37,817 bases of DNA, from the NCBI GenBank assembly GCA_012838305.1, contig DUPN01000033.1:1-37817 (forward strand), read 5' to 3'. Numbering within the stretch: position 1 is the first letter of the stretch; each line of letters starts with the position of its first letter. Below, piece by piece: positions 9,548-18,376 of this stretch. The notes beneath the pieces are model-generated. The model had not been told where the DNA came from, ran no database searches, and saw nothing but the letters and a program-made list of their open reading frames with translations. Source of the DNA: Bacillota bacterium (GTDB taxonomy: Bacteria > Bacillota > Limnochordia > Darwinibacteriales > Darwinibacteriaceae). The position numbers and the translations under genes were made by a program.

Positions 9548-10816
9548 TTGCTCGCTGCATTGAAGAATGCTATGAAAATCCCCGATCTGAGGAAAAAACT
9601 CCTCTATACGGTTGCGTTGCTAGCCGTTTACAGGATTGGCTCCTTTGTGCCAGTCCCCGGTGTGGACGCAGTGGGGCTGGCTCGGCAGTTAGGGGTCGAT
9701 GGAGGAAACATTTTCGGGTTCTTGAACCTCTTTACTGGAGGAGCATTGGAACGATTTACCGTATTTGCGCAGGGTGTTAGCCCCTACATTACGGCATCGA
9801 TTGTGATGAATCTTTTGTCCATTGTTATACCCAGTTTGGAAAAACTGTCCAAGGAAGGTCCGGAAGGCCGGAAAGTGATTGCCAAATACACCCGGTATGC
9901 GACAGTCGTTTTGGCCATCATTCAAGCTTTCGGTACAACCATGATGGCTCGTGCCTGGAATGTGATGGCGAGCACGGACTTCTTCAGCTTGTCCTTGGTC
10001 ACACTCACCCTCACCGCAGGTACCATGTTCACAGTGTGGCTGGGAGAGAAGATCTCTGAAAAGGGTATTGGCAACGGAATTTCTTTGCTCATCTTTGTCA
10101 ATATTGTGGCTGCCATGCCAACGCAGATCCTCAATGCCATTCGAGCAGTTGGGGAAGGCGGGCTGCATCCTTTGAGTCTGGTTGTGTATTTCCTGATCAC
10201 GATCATCGTAATTGGTGCAGTGGTCATGATTACCAGGGGTGAACGTAAGGTTCCTGTCCAATACGCCAAGCGTGTTGTAGGTCGCAGGGTCTATGGCGGG
10301 CAGTCCACGCACATCCCGTTGAAGGTGAACCAAGCGGGGGTTATTCCCGTCATTTTCGCATCGTCTGTGTTGACGTTTCCCCTGACCTTGGCGCAGTTCA
10401 TTCCAGCCGTGGACGTCATTAACCGCTGGTTTGGCTATGGCTCCTTTGGGTACAATGTACTTTATGTGGTTTTTGTGGTCTTCTTTACCTACTTTTATAC
10501 CGCAGTAACCTTCAATCCAACGGAGGTTGCAACCAACATGAAGAAAAACGGTGGATACATTCCGGGTTTGCGGCCAGGGAAGCCTACTTCAGACTACCTG
10601 GATAAGATCTTGTCCAGAATCACATTGCCCGGTGCGTTTTTCCTAGCAGCCATTGCTGTTCTGCCCTTTGTTGTCGCCGCAGTAACCAGGATACCTTCCA
10701 ATATTCTGTCGTTCGGCGGTACTGGAATCCTGATTATTGTCGGGGTGGCACTGGAGACAATGCAGCAAATCGAAGCACACTTGCTGATGAGGCACTACGA
10801 AGGTTTCCTGAAATAA
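9548..10816 (+). CDS. secY: Protein translocase subunit SecY
   Basis: This encodes a 422-residue SecY, the central channel of the SecYEG translocon in the cytoplasmic membrane. About ten hydrophobic segments are visible. Motifs include YRIGSFVPVPGVD, NIFGFLNLFTGGALERF, LGEKISEKGIGNGISLLIF and FNPTEVATNMKKNGG. The start is TTG 9548, immediately after the rplO stop, with GAGGTGA (9535-9541) inside the end of rplO as its likely binding site. That arrangement suggests coupled translation. Confidence 0.97.
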   Translation: MLAALKNAMKIPDLRKKLLYTVALLAVYRIGSFVPVPGVDAVGLARQLGVDGGNIFGFLNLFTGGALERFTVFAQGVSPYITASIVMNLLSIVIPSLEKLSKEGPEGRKVIAKYTRYATVVLAIIQAFGTTMMARAWNVMASTDFFSLSLVTLTLTAGTMFTVWLGEKISEKGIGNGISLLIFVNIVAAMPTQILNAIRAVGEGGLHPLSLVVYFLITIIVIGAVVMITRGERKVPVQYAKRVVGRRVYGGQSTHIPLKVNQAGVIPVIFASSVLTFPLTLAQFIPAVDVINRWFGYGSFGYNVLYVVFVVFFTYFYTAVTFNPTEVATNMKKNGGYIPGLRPGKPTSDYLDKILSRITLPGAFFLAAIAVLPFVVAAVTRIPSNILSFGGTGILIIVGVALETMQQIEAHLLMRHYEGFLK

Positions 10817-10832
10817 AAGGGGGAAAACGCAG

Positions 10833-11510
10833 ATGCGATTGGTGTTGCTTGGTCTGCCCGGTGCAGGTAAGGGTACTCAAGGTGATATGATTTCTGAGAA
10901 GTATGGAATACCACACATCTCCACAGGTAACATTTTCCGCGATGCAGTCGCGTCGGGTGTTGGTTTAGGTCGAGAGGTCAACTCCTACATCAGTAAGGGC
11001 GAGTTGATCCCTGATGATCTGACTCTGCGAGTCGTCCAGGAGCGTCTGAACCAGCCCGACTGTCAGCGAGGCTGGATTTTGGATGGTTTCCCCCGGACAG
11101 TTCTGCAGGCGAGAGAGTTGGATCGCAGCTTGGCCAAGAGCGGCTTGAATGTTGAAATGGCTTGTGACGTTCGAGTGGCACAGAGGGAAGCGATAGAGAG
11201 AATCTCCAATCGCCGCATTTGCTCCAATTGCGGTGCGGTGTATCATTTGGAACAGCATCGGGCTGAGGAAAAAGGGACCTGTGATGCTTGCGGAGGAGCG
11301 CTCTACCGCCGCACCGATGACAGCGAAGAGACGGTCCGTAAACGCCTCGATGTCTATATGCGGCAAACCCACCCGGTCCTGCACTATTATGCCAGGGATG
11401 GTCGGCTCTACAGTATTGACGGAGCGCGACCCATTGATGTGGTCTTTGCCGATGTGGATCATTATTTGCAGCACTTGGCGGAGGAATTGGCTGTGGGGGA
11501 GGCCCAATGA
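10833..11510 (+). CDS. adk: Adenylate kinase, zinc-containing long form
   Basis: This 225-residue enzyme converts AMP and ATP to two ADP. The P-loop GLPGAGKGT is at residues 7-15, and the NMP-binding region reads ISTGNIFRDAV. DGFPRT is the AMP-site motif. The LID carries CSNC and CDAC cysteine pairs, giving the zinc-stabilised long form typical of Gram-positive bacteria. Its stop overlaps the map start by 4 bases. Confidence 0.97.
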   Translation: MRLVLLGLPGAGKGTQGDMISEKYGIPHISTGNIFRDAVASGVGLGREVNSYISKGELIPDDLTLRVVQERLNQPDCQRGWILDGFPRTVLQARELDRSLAKSGLNVEMACDVRVAQREAIERISNRRICSNCGAVYHLEQHRAEEKGTCDACGGALYRRTDDSEETVRKRLDVYMRQTHPVLHYYARDGRLYSIDGARPIDVVFADVDHYLQHLAEELAVGEAQ

Positions 11511-12256
11511 TTATCCTGAAGTCTCCCGAGGAGATTCAGGCCATGAGGGCCGCAGGCAGAGTGGTAGCCCAAGCTCACGAAGTGGTTCGTGATTTGATTC
11601 GACCCGGCCTGACCACCTTGGATCTGGATAGGGCGGTGGAAGAGTTTCTGACAAAGCAAAACGCTATTCCAGCGTTTAAGGGGTATCAAGGGTATCCTGC
11701 GTCGATTTGCGCCTCGGTGAACGAGGTTGTCGTACACGGGATTCCCAGCCAAGATGTGGTCCTGCAGGAAGGATCCATCATCAGCGTGGATATTGGTGCC
11801 TTTGTGGACGGCTTCTGTGGCGACAGTGCCTGGACGTATCCAGTGGGTCAAATTGATTCCCAGACGCAGCTTTTGCTCGAGACCACAGAGAAAGCCCTGT
11901 TTGAAGGCATTGAGCAGGCCAGGATCGGTAACCGCCTTTCTGACATCTCCCATGCTGTACAAATGCGTGCAGAAGAACAAGGATTTTCTGTTGTCCGGGA
12001 CTTCGTCGGACACGGAATCGGGCGTCAGATGCACGAAGCACCACAAATTCCGAATTTTGGACCTCCCGGAAGGGGTCCCCGGCTGAAACAGGGTATGACC
12101 TTGGCCATTGAACCGATGGTGAATGCAGGTAGTTACCATGTGCAGATTCTGGATGATAACTGGACAGTGATAACACGGGACAATAGTTGGTCAGCTCATT
12201 TCGAACACACGATTGCTATCAGTGATGAAGGGCCCGTGGTTCTTACAACATTGTAG
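11507..12256 (+). CDS. map: Methionine aminopeptidase type I
   Basis: This 249-residue enzyme removes the N-terminal methionine from new proteins. The metal ligands of the pita-bread fold are in place: the Asp of SVDIGAF, the Asp of GDSAWT, the His of GHGIGRQMHEAPQIPNF, the Glu of AIEPMVN and the Glu of FEHTIA. The substrate-site VNEVVVHGIP motif is present. The ATG overlaps the adk TGA (ATGA), so coupling is likely. Position after secY-adk is common in Firmicutes. Confidence 0.97.
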   Translation: MIILKSPEEIQAMRAAGRVVAQAHEVVRDLIRPGLTTLDLDRAVEEFLTKQNAIPAFKGYQGYPASICASVNEVVVHGIPSQDVVLQEGSIISVDIGAFVDGFCGDSAWTYPVGQIDSQTQLLLETTEKALFEGIEQARIGNRLSDISHAVQMRAEEQGFSVVRDFVGHGIGRQMHEAPQIPNFGPPGRGPRLKQGMTLAIEPMVNAGSYHVQILDDNWTVITRDNSWSAHFEHTIAISDEGPVVLTTL

Positions 12257-12266
12257 GAGAGATCAA

Positions 12267-12554
12267 ATGGGACTCTTGGAAATTGGACAACTGGTGACAT
12301 CAAAGATGGGAAGGGACTCTGGAAAAAAGTACGTGGTGGTAGAGTTCCAAGACGATAGCCATGTCATCGTGGCGGATGGTTTTGTGCGCAAGCTGAACCG
12401 TCCTAAGCGCAAGAACAGGAAGCATCTCGTGGCTCACAATATCCGCCTTGATGTAGAAGAGTGGGACGATAAGGCGATTCGGGATTTTTTGGAGCAGCAC
12501 AGTAATGTGGAGGAAGTAGGAAAGGAGGGTTTTACAGACCATGGCCAAGGATGA
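12267..12554 (+). CDS. Small KOW-domain RNA-binding protein
   Basis: This 95-residue basic protein begins [20 protein letters not shown], which resembles a KOW motif of the eukaryotic L14e/L6e/L27e type. The middle VVVEF...HVIVADG and [13 protein letters not shown] suggest RNA binding. Proteins like this occur between map and infA in Clostridia and related Firmicutes, but their job is unclear to me. TAGGAGA precedes ATG 12267. The reading frame overlaps the infA start by 14 bases. I infer a ribosome or initiation-linked role from context only. Confidence 0.8.
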   Translation: MGLLEIGQLVTSKMGRDSGKKYVVVEFQDDSHVIVADGFVRKLNRPKRKNRKHLVAHNIRLDVEEWDDKAIRDFLEQHSNVEEVGKEGFTDHGQG

Positions 12555-12759
12555 TGCCATTGAAGTTGAAGGTACGGTAGTGGAACCGTTGCCAAATGCT
12601 ATGTTTCGTGTAGAATTGGAGAATGGGCACAAAGTGCTGGCGCACATCTCCGGCAAGATGAGAATGAACTTTATTCGCATTCTACCTGGTGATAGAGTGA
12701 CTGTGGAACTGTCTCCCTATGATTTGACTAGGGGCAGAATTACGTACCGTAAAAAATAG
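12541..12759 (+). CDS. infA: Translation initiation factor IF-1
   Basis: This is a 72-residue IF-1, an OB-fold factor that occupies the A-site of the 30S subunit during initiation. It begins [20 protein letters not shown] and carries [17 protein letters not shown] and the ending [17 protein letters not shown] lies upstream inside the preceding KOW gene, with which it overlaps by 14 bases. Confidence 0.98.
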   Translation: MAKDDAIEVEGTVVEPLPNAMFRVELENGHKVLAHISGKMRMNFIRILPGDRVTVELSPYDLTRGRITYRKK

Positions 12760-12782
12760 ACGGCTAAAGGGGGCACAAAGCG

Positions 12783-12896
12783 ATGAAGGTGAGACCTTCC
12801 GTGAAGCCGATGTGTGAGAAGTGTAAGATTATCAAACGCAAGGGTCGCGTCATGGTAATCTGCGAAAATCCCAGGCATAAGCAAAGACAAGGATAG
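12783..12896 (+). CDS. rpmJ: 50S ribosomal protein L36
   Basis: This is a 37-residue bL36, read by direct translation of ATG 12783 to TAG 12894-12896. It begins [15 protein letters not shown] and ends [10 protein letters not shown]. Three cysteines and one histidine (C-X2-C, C and H) give the zinc-binding form. AAAGGGGGC precedes the start. Position between infA and rpsM is standard. Confidence 0.97.
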   Translation: MKVRPSVKPMCEKCKIIKRKGRVMVICENPRHKQRQG

Positions 12897-12918
12897 TATA
12901 GAGGGGGTGTCTAGATAG

Positions 12919-13284
12919 ATGGCACGTATTGCAGGTGTAGATTTGCCTCGCGATAAGCGAGTAGTAGTAGGCTTAACGTATATCTACGGGATTGGCCGTA
13001 GTACGTCGGAAAAAATCATTGAGATCTGCGGAATTGATCCCGATACGCGTGTGCGCGATTTAACGGAGGACCAAGCAAACCAAATCCGCGAGATCATTGA
13101 AAAGCAGTTCCTAGTAGAGGGTGACCTCCGCCGGGAAGTAAACATGAATATCAAGAGATTGCGGGACATCGGTTGCTACCGTGGTATACGTCACCGCCGC
13201 GGCCTTCCTGTTCGAGGGCAACGCACCAAGACCAATGCCAGAACGCGCAAAGGTCCTAAGCGGATTGCCGGTAAGCGGAGATAG
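12919..13284 (+). CDS. rpsM: 30S ribosomal protein S13
   Basis: This is a 121-residue uS13, in the 30S head contacting P-site tRNA. It begins [19 protein letters not shown] and carries YGIGRS and the C-terminal [22 protein letters not shown] 12919 lies about 10 bases after a GGGGGTG site. It is followed by rpsK as usual. Confidence 0.98.
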   Translation: MARIAGVDLPRDKRVVVGLTYIYGIGRSTSEKIIEICGIDPDTRVRDLTEDQANQIREIIEKQFLVEGDLRREVNMNIKRLRDIGCYRGIRHRRGLPVRGQRTKTNARTRKGPKRIAGKRR

Positions 13285-13309
13285 GTCGTATTGAAAGGAG
13301 GAAAATTTA

Positions 13310-13711
13310 ATGGCAAGACCACGAGGTAGGGCTGGGCAGCGCCCACGCCGCAGAGAACGAAAAAACATCCCGGTTGGGGTAGCGCACATTCGTTCCACGT
13401 TCAACAACACCATTGTTACCATTAGCGATCCACAGGGAAACGTGATTTCCTGGGCAAGCTCGGGCAACATGGGTTTTAAGGGTTCCCGTAAGGGTACTCC
13501 GTTTGCAGCGGGTATGGCTGCGGAACAGGCAGCATCAGTGGCTATGGATCATGGTGTCAGGGAGGTCAGTGTGTTTGTAAAGGGCCCTGGCGCAGGACGA
13601 GAAGCTGCAATCCGTTCGCTGCAAGCTGCAGGGATTGATGTGACCACTATCAAGGACGTAACTCCCATTCCCTATAACGGTTGTCGTCCACCGAAACGGC
13701 GCAGAGTGTAA
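13310..13711 (+). CDS. rpsK: 30S ribosomal protein S11
   Basis: This is a 133-residue uS11 of the platform. Motifs include [56 protein letters not shown] and the ending [17 protein letters not shown] precedes ATG 13310. rpoA follows directly, with no rpsD between them. Confidence 0.98.
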   Translation: MARPRGRAGQRPRRRERKNIPVGVAHIRSTFNNTIVTISDPQGNVISWASSGNMGFKGSRKGTPFAAGMAAEQAASVAMDHGVREVSVFVKGPGAGREAAIRSLQAAGIDVTTIKDVTPIPYNGCRPPKRRRV

Positions 13712-13752
13712 TTAGTTCGGCCCATGCGTTCGCAAAGGAGGGTGCAAGAACT

Positions 13753-14694
13753 ATGATTGAGATAGAAAAACCAAGGATTGATCAAGTTGAACTAACGGAC
13801 AACTATGGCAAGTTTGTTGTGGAGCCGTTAGAACGAGGATATGGTATCACTTTGGGCAACGCCCTGCGCAGGATTCTGCTTTCATCGTTACCAGGTACCG
13901 CCGTTACTTCGGTCCACATTGACGGGGTCCTACACGAGTTTTCCACCATCGAAGGGGTGGTGGAAGACACTGTGGACATCGTGCTGAATCTGAAGAAGCT
14001 CCTGGTTAAACTGCATACAGATGAGCCGGTGACCATTCGCGTTGAAGCCAATGAAGAAGGCCCTTTGCTGGCTGGGCACATTACCCCTGACCCTTCCGTG
14101 GAAATTCTTAATCCGGACTTGGTCATTGCCACACTGCAGAAAGGGGCTCAGCTCAATATGAACATAACTGTGGCCAAGGGCCGCGGCTATGTGAGTGCAG
14201 AAGGCAATAAGAGTCCCGATCACCCCATTGGATTAATCCCAGTGGACTCCATCTTTACCCCTGTGACCAAGGCAATTTATCATATCGAGGACACGCGGGT
14301 GGGGCAGATCACGGACTACGATCGGCTGGTTCTGGAGGTTTGGACTAATCGCGTCATCGCTCCAGATAGCGCCGTGAGCTTAGCGGCTAAGATTTTGATG
14401 GAGCATGTCAAGCTGTTCACTGATCTGACGGAGAGCGTGGGCAGTGTCGAGATTATGGTGGAGAAGGAAGAAGAAAGCGTTGACCGCCTAATGGAGATGA
14501 CTGTGGAGGAGTTGGATCTTTCGGTACGCTCTTACAACTGTCTGAAACGGGCTGGGATTAACTCCGTTGACGAGCTGATTCGCAAAACCGAAGAGGACAT
14601 GATGAAAGTGCGTAATCTCGGAAAAAAATCCCTGCAGGAAATCAAAGAGCGACTCGCCGATCTAGGGCTGTCCTTGCGCAAATCTGATGAATGA
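13753..14694 (+). CDS. rpoA: RNA polymerase alpha subunit
   Basis: This 313-residue subunit nucleates RNA polymerase assembly and contacts UP elements and activators. The N-terminal domain has [20 protein letters not shown] and [11 protein letters not shown]. The C-terminal domain, after an acidic linker, has [19 protein letters not shown] and [14 protein letters not shown]. The frame is open from 13681, but AAAGGAGG at about 13734 points to ATG 13753. In many clostridial genomes rpsD lies just upstream; here it does not. Confidence 0.98.
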   Translation: MIEIEKPRIDQVELTDNYGKFVVEPLERGYGITLGNALRRILLSSLPGTAVTSVHIDGVLHEFSTIEGVVEDTVDIVLNLKKLLVKLHTDEPVTIRVEANEEGPLLAGHITPDPSVEILNPDLVIATLQKGAQLNMNITVAKGRGYVSAEGNKSPDHPIGLIPVDSIFTPVTKAIYHIEDTRVGQITDYDRLVLEVWTNRVIAPDSAVSLAAKILMEHVKLFTDLTESVGSVEIMVEKEEESVDRLMEMTVEELDLSVRSYNCLKRAGINSVDELIRKTEEDMMKVRNLGKKSLQEIKERLADLGLSLRKSDE

Positions 14695-14708
14695 GGTAGG
14701 TGAGCAAG

Positions 14709-15047
14709 ATGAGACTCAGGAAATTGGGTAGAAAGTCTGGCCATCGGAGAGCATTACTCCGGGGGCAAGTAACCAGTCTAGTGTTGCATGGTCAGATAGA
14801 AACTACAGTAGCCAAAGCTAAAAGCATTAAGCCCTTGGCAGATAAAATGGTCACCTTAGGCAAACGAGGAGATCTAGCCGCCAGGCGCCAAGCTGCTCGG
14901 TTTTTGCTGGATCCCGTTGCTGTACAGAAACTTTTCGACGATATTGCTCCAAAAATGGCGGAGCGTAACGGAGGTTACACCAGAATCATCAAGACCGGTG
15001 TTCGTCGGGGAGATGCGGCACCAATGGCGATCATTGAGTGGGTGTAG
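14709..15047 (+). CDS. rplQ: 50S ribosomal protein L17
   Basis: This is a 112-residue bL17. It begins [19 protein letters not shown] and carries [16 protein letters not shown] and the C-terminal [15 protein letters not shown] 14700 is in frame, but ATG 14709 with AGGTGA at 14698-14703 fits the family N-terminus. It is the last gene of the translation cluster. Confidence 0.96.
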   Translation: MRLRKLGRKSGHRRALLRGQVTSLVLHGQIETTVAKAKSIKPLADKMVTLGKRGDLAARRQAARFLLDPVAVQKLFDDIAPKMAERNGGYTRIIKTGVRRGDAAPMAIIEWV

Positions 15048-15063
15048 GTTATACAAACAAGGT

Positions 15064-15095
15064 CGCAGAGGAGCCTCCTCTGCGTTTTGTTTTTT
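15064..15095 (+). terminator. Intrinsic terminator of the ribosomal cluster
   Basis: CGCAGAGGA (15064-15072) pairs perfectly with TCCTCTGCG (15076-15084) around a GCC loop, followed by TTTTGTTTTTT. It lies 16 bases after the rplQ stop and only 18 bases before the ecfA1 start, so ecfA1 translation depends on read-through or on a promoter not obvious here. Confidence 0.93.
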
Positions 15096-15113
15096 AGACT
15101 TGGAGTGTTTGTG

Positions 15114-15959
15114 ATGAAGGAACCGTTGATTCGCTTTACTGATGTAGACTTCACCTATGCAAGGACACATGGAGGAGATGGCTGGGCCGCACTGAAGAGG
15201 GTTAATCTGGAGATCTTCGAAGGTGAGTTTGTGGCCGTTTTGGGCCACAACGGTTCCGGCAAATCCACCTTGGCTAAACACATCAATGCCCTTCTTACTC
15301 CCACTTCAGGCAGGGTCTTGGTGGCCGGATTGGACACCGCCGCCGAGGATAAGGTTTGGGAGATTCGACAGAAGGTTGGCATGGTCTTCCAAAATCCGGA
15401 CAACCAGTTGGTGGCCACCACGGTGGAAGAGGATGTGGCCTTTGGTCCGGAGAATTTGGGTATTCCATCTCCGGAGATTCAGCGCCGGGTTACCGAGTCC
15501 TTACAGGCTGTGGACATGCTTTCCTATCGGCGTCATTCTCCCCACCAGTTATCAGGCGGGCAAAAGCAAAGGGTTGCCATTGCGGGGATGATCGCCATGC
15601 TGCCCATGTGCATTGTCCTGGATGAACCCACGGCTATGCTCGATCCCCAGGGACGCCGTGAAGTGATGAGCACGATTCATCGCTTGAATAAAGACGAAGG
15701 AATTACCATCGTCCATATCACCCATCACATGGATGAGGTCATCGGCGCAGATCGGGTTGTGGTCATGGATGAGGGGCGTATTGTTCTGCAGGGTACTCCC
15801 AGAGAAGTCTTTAGCCAGGTAAAGCTGCTGCGTAGCCTCCATCTGGATGTCCCCCAGGTGACAGACTTGGCGGAGCGACTGCGAAATCGCGGCCACCTGA
15901 TACCCCAGGGAACGCTGACTGTAAATGAAATGGTGATGCTTTTATGTCCATCCGATTAG
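15114..15959 (+). CDS. ecfA1: ECF transporter ATPase EcfA1
   Basis: This 281-residue ATP-binding subunit powers an energy-coupling-factor transporter for vitamins or metals. Walker A is GHNGSGKST at residues 44-52, the Q-loop follows in VFQNPDNQL, the signature is LSGGQ, and Walker B is CIVLDEPT. ATG 15114 follows GGAG at 15102-15105. GTG 15111 is an alternative. The next gene overlaps its end by 16 bases. No substrate-binding S component is nearby, which suggests a shared group II module. Confidence 0.95.
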   Translation: MKEPLIRFTDVDFTYARTHGGDGWAALKRVNLEIFEGEFVAVLGHNGSGKSTLAKHINALLTPTSGRVLVAGLDTAAEDKVWEIRQKVGMVFQNPDNQLVATTVEEDVAFGPENLGIPSPEIQRRVTESLQAVDMLSYRRHSPHQLSGGQKQRVAIAGMIAMLPMCIVLDEPTAMLDPQGRREVMSTIHRLNKDEGITIVHITHHMDEVIGADRVVVMDEGRIVLQGTPREVFSQVKLLRSLHLDVPQVTDLAERLRNRGHLIPQGTLTVNEMVMLLCPSD

Positions 15960-16801
15960 TCGATGTTTTTTTCAGTTACCTGGAGGATACCCCTTCATCC
16001 GAGGCGACCCTGCGGGATGTGAGTCTGGAAATTGACGATGGAGAATTCGTTGGTTTGATCGGTCCTACGGGTTCGGGCAAATCCACCCTAATTCAACATT
16101 TTAATGGTCTGCTCAAGCCAAATTCTGGAAAAGTCTATGTTGATGGTGTCGACTTGACTCTCAAGGACACACAGCTTAGGCGCATCCGCCAAAAGGTGGG
16201 TATGGTGTTTCAGTATCCGGAACACCAGCTTTTCGGAGAAACAGTGCTGGAGGACGTGGGGTTTGGGCCACGCAATGGCGGTTTGTCCGACGAAGAGGTT
16301 ACCGAACGCGTGCGGGAAGCCCTCAACTATGTGGGACTCGACTTTGAGGCTCTGAAGGATCATTCTCCTTTCGAGCTAAGCGGAGGTCAGAAACGGCGGG
16401 TTGCCATCGCCGGTGTCCTGGCGATGCGACCGTCTGTCTTAATCCTGGATGAGCCGACGGCCGGTTTGGATCCGGAAGGCCGCGAAGAGATTCTCGGTGA
16501 AATCAAACATCTTCATGAAGACCGCGGTATCACTGTGATTTTGGTTACGCACAGCATGGAAGACGTGGCGCGCTTGGTGGATCGACTGATCGTCATGGAA
16601 GCGGGCACGATTGCTCTAGACGGAACGCCTGTGGAAGTCTTCGGGCAGGCCGCAAGGCTTCGGGAAATGGGTCTGGGTGTACCCCAGATCACAGAGCTGA
16701 TGCATGAATTGAAGAATCGGGGATTGGCTGTGAACACCGACATTTTCACGGTGGATCAGGCTGAAGAGGAGATCATCAGGGTAATGGGGTGGCAAAAATG
16801 A
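15944..16801 (+). CDS. ecfA2: ECF transporter ATPase EcfA2
   Basis: This 285-residue second ATPase forms the asymmetric EcfA1-EcfA2 pair. Walker A reads GPTGSGKST, the Q-loop VFQYPEHQLF, the signature ELSGGQKRR and Walker B VLILDEPT. VTHSMEDVA is the switch histidine region. It overlaps ecfA1 by 16 bases and ecfT by 4 bases, so the three are likely translated in a coupled way. Confidence 0.95.
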   Translation: MSIRLVDVFFSYLEDTPSSEATLRDVSLEIDDGEFVGLIGPTGSGKSTLIQHFNGLLKPNSGKVYVDGVDLTLKDTQLRRIRQKVGMVFQYPEHQLFGETVLEDVGFGPRNGGLSDEEVTERVREALNYVGLDFEALKDHSPFELSGGQKRRVAIAGVLAMRPSVLILDEPTAGLDPEGREEILGEIKHLHEDRGITVILVTHSMEDVARLVDRLIVMEAGTIALDGTPVEVFGQAARLREMGLGVPQITELMHELKNRGLAVNTDIFTVDQAEEEIIRVMGWQK

Positions 16802-17595
16802 GGATGTTTCGCAGCATAACCATTGGCCAGTATCTCCCGGGCGACTCTTTGATTCACCGCCTCGATCCGCGCAGCAAGATCCTATCTACCACGCTTTTGA
16901 TTGTCCTTCTGTTCCTTGTTAATGGTTTTGTGGGATACGCCTTGGTTGCGCTAGCCATCGCCCTGGTGGTTCGGGCTGCCCAGATCCCGGTCAAATACGT
17001 ACTGCGGGGTTTGCGGCCGCTCTTGGTGATTCTCGTGCTGACGATAGGATTGCATCTCTTTATGACAGAAGGCAGGGTGATCTTCCAGATTTGGTTCCTC
17101 AAGGTAACCTGGGAGGGGCTTTTTCGTGGCTTGATGATGGGTACGAGGTTGATTCTGTTGATTATTGGGACCTCCATCTTAACTCTGACAACATCGCCCA
17201 TTCAGCTCACGGATGGGATTGAAAGCCTTTTGAAACCGGGGAAAAAGATGGGGATTCCCGCCCATGAACTGGCCATGATGATGACCATTGCCCTGCGCTT
17301 TATCCCCACTCTTCTGGAGGAAACAGAGAAGATCATGAAGGCCCAAATGGCCCGAGGAGCAGATTTCCAAAGCGGCGGAATCATGCACAGGGCTAAGAGC
17401 TTAGTCCCCCTTTTGGTGCCCCTCTTTGTAAATGCCTTTCGACGGGCCGACGATTTAGCCATTGCCATGGAAGCGAGGGGTTATCGCGGGGGCGAAGGAC
17501 GCACGAAGTTTAGGGAGCTCAAGTTCCAAACGGTTGATGGGGTCGCCTTGGGTGTGGCTCTTACCTTCGCTGTTGTTGTGGGCGTCTTTTTCTAA
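16798..17595 (+). CDS. ecfT: ECF transporter transmembrane subunit EcfT
   Basis: This 265-residue membrane protein links the two ATPases to exchangeable S components. Several hydrophobic segments lie at residues 30-160, and a final one ends the protein. The two coupling motifs of the family are visible as MARGADF and EARGYRG, both with the A-R-G core. ATG 16798 overlaps the ecfA2 TGA. GTG 16789 is an in-frame alternative. Confidence 0.94.
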   Translation: MRMFRSITIGQYLPGDSLIHRLDPRSKILSTTLLIVLLFLVNGFVGYALVALAIALVVRAAQIPVKYVLRGLRPLLVILVLTIGLHLFMTEGRVIFQIWFLKVTWEGLFRGLMMGTRLILLIIGTSILTLTTSPIQLTDGIESLLKPGKKMGIPAHELAMMMTIALRFIPTLLEETEKIMKAQMARGADFQSGGIMHRAKSLVPLLVPLFVNAFRRADDLAIAMEARGYRGGEGRTKFRELKFQTVDGVALGVALTFAVVVGVFF

Positions 17596-17604
17596 GGAGT
17601 AGAT

Positions 17605-18345
17605 ATGAAGACCTATTGTCTGGTAGTGCAGTACGACGGCACGGAATATGCAGGTTTTCAGATCCAGCCTAATCAGCGTACCATTCAAGGGGAGTTAGAG
17701 AAAGCCCTCCAGAGACTCGGACCGAACGCGATTCGTATTGCCGGTGCTGGCCGAACTGATGCAGGCGTGCATAGCCAGGGCCAAACAGTGAGTTTTAGGG
17801 ATGATCAGCTGACCGTGCCTGTTGATCGCTTACCCTATGCTCTAAACTCCCTTCTTCCCAAAGACATTCGGGTGGTGGAGAGCCGTTTGGAGAAGCCGGA
17901 TTTTCATGCCCGGATCAGCGCTCTGGAAAAGACCTATCGTTACCAAATCTATCAGAGCGAGTTCCCCAATGTTTTCTATCAGCGTTATGCTTATTGGATA
18001 AGGGAACCACTCGAATGGGATGCTATCCGCGAGTGCGCGGGCTTGTTTGTGGGATGTTTGGATTTCGCAGCTTTTGCTTCGAGCGGGAGCAATGTCAAGA
18101 GCACTGTAAGAACCATGCGTCAAGTGACAGTGGATACCGAGGGCTCCTTGAAACTGCTTCGCTTTACGGCAGATGGTTTTCTGTACAATATGGTGCGCAA
18201 TCTAGTGGGGACCCTTGTTGATGTGGGCCTGGGCAAGCTGAGCCCTGAAGACGTAGAGAGGATCATGGCCAGCGGTGACAGACGCCTTGCTAGCGCCACC
18301 ATAGCACCGCACGGGCTCGTCTTGGAAAAGGTGAAATATTCTTGA
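17605..18345 (+). CDS. truA: tRNA pseudouridine synthase A
   Basis: This 246-residue enzyme makes pseudouridine at positions 38-40 of the tRNA anticodon arm. The catalytic Asp lies in AGRTDAGVHS near residue 52. Other motifs are YDGTEYAGFQIQPN, KTYRYQIY and FLYNMVRNLVG. AAGGAGT precedes ATG 17605. It usually sits between ecfT and rplM in Firmicutes, as here. The -35 of the next promoter overlaps its stop codon. Confidence 0.96.
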   Translation: MKTYCLVVQYDGTEYAGFQIQPNQRTIQGELEKALQRLGPNAIRIAGAGRTDAGVHSQGQTVSFRDDQLTVPVDRLPYALNSLLPKDIRVVESRLEKPDFHARISALEKTYRYQIYQSEFPNVFYQRYAYWIREPLEWDAIRECAGLFVGCLDFAAFASSGSNVKSTVRTMRQVTVDTEGSLKLLRFTADGFLYNMVRNLVGTLVDVGLGKLSPEDVERIMASGDRRLASATIAPHGLVLEKVKYS

Positions 18346-18370
18346 CACCCAGCCCAGAGTGGGGTAGAAT
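18342..18370 (+). promoter_or_regulatory. Sigma-70-type promoter for rplM-rpsI
   Basis: TTGACA (18342-18347), a 17-base spacer and TAGAAT (18365-18370) form a near-consensus vegetative promoter. The -35 overlaps the truA stop codon. It gives rplM-rpsI their own transcription start, about 100 bases before the rplM ATG. Confidence 0.85.
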
Positions 18371-18376
18371 GAGAGT

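Noticed and set aside
9689-10333. A 214-codon minus-strand frame in secY
   Set aside because: It is a shadow frame opposite a well-conserved SecY.
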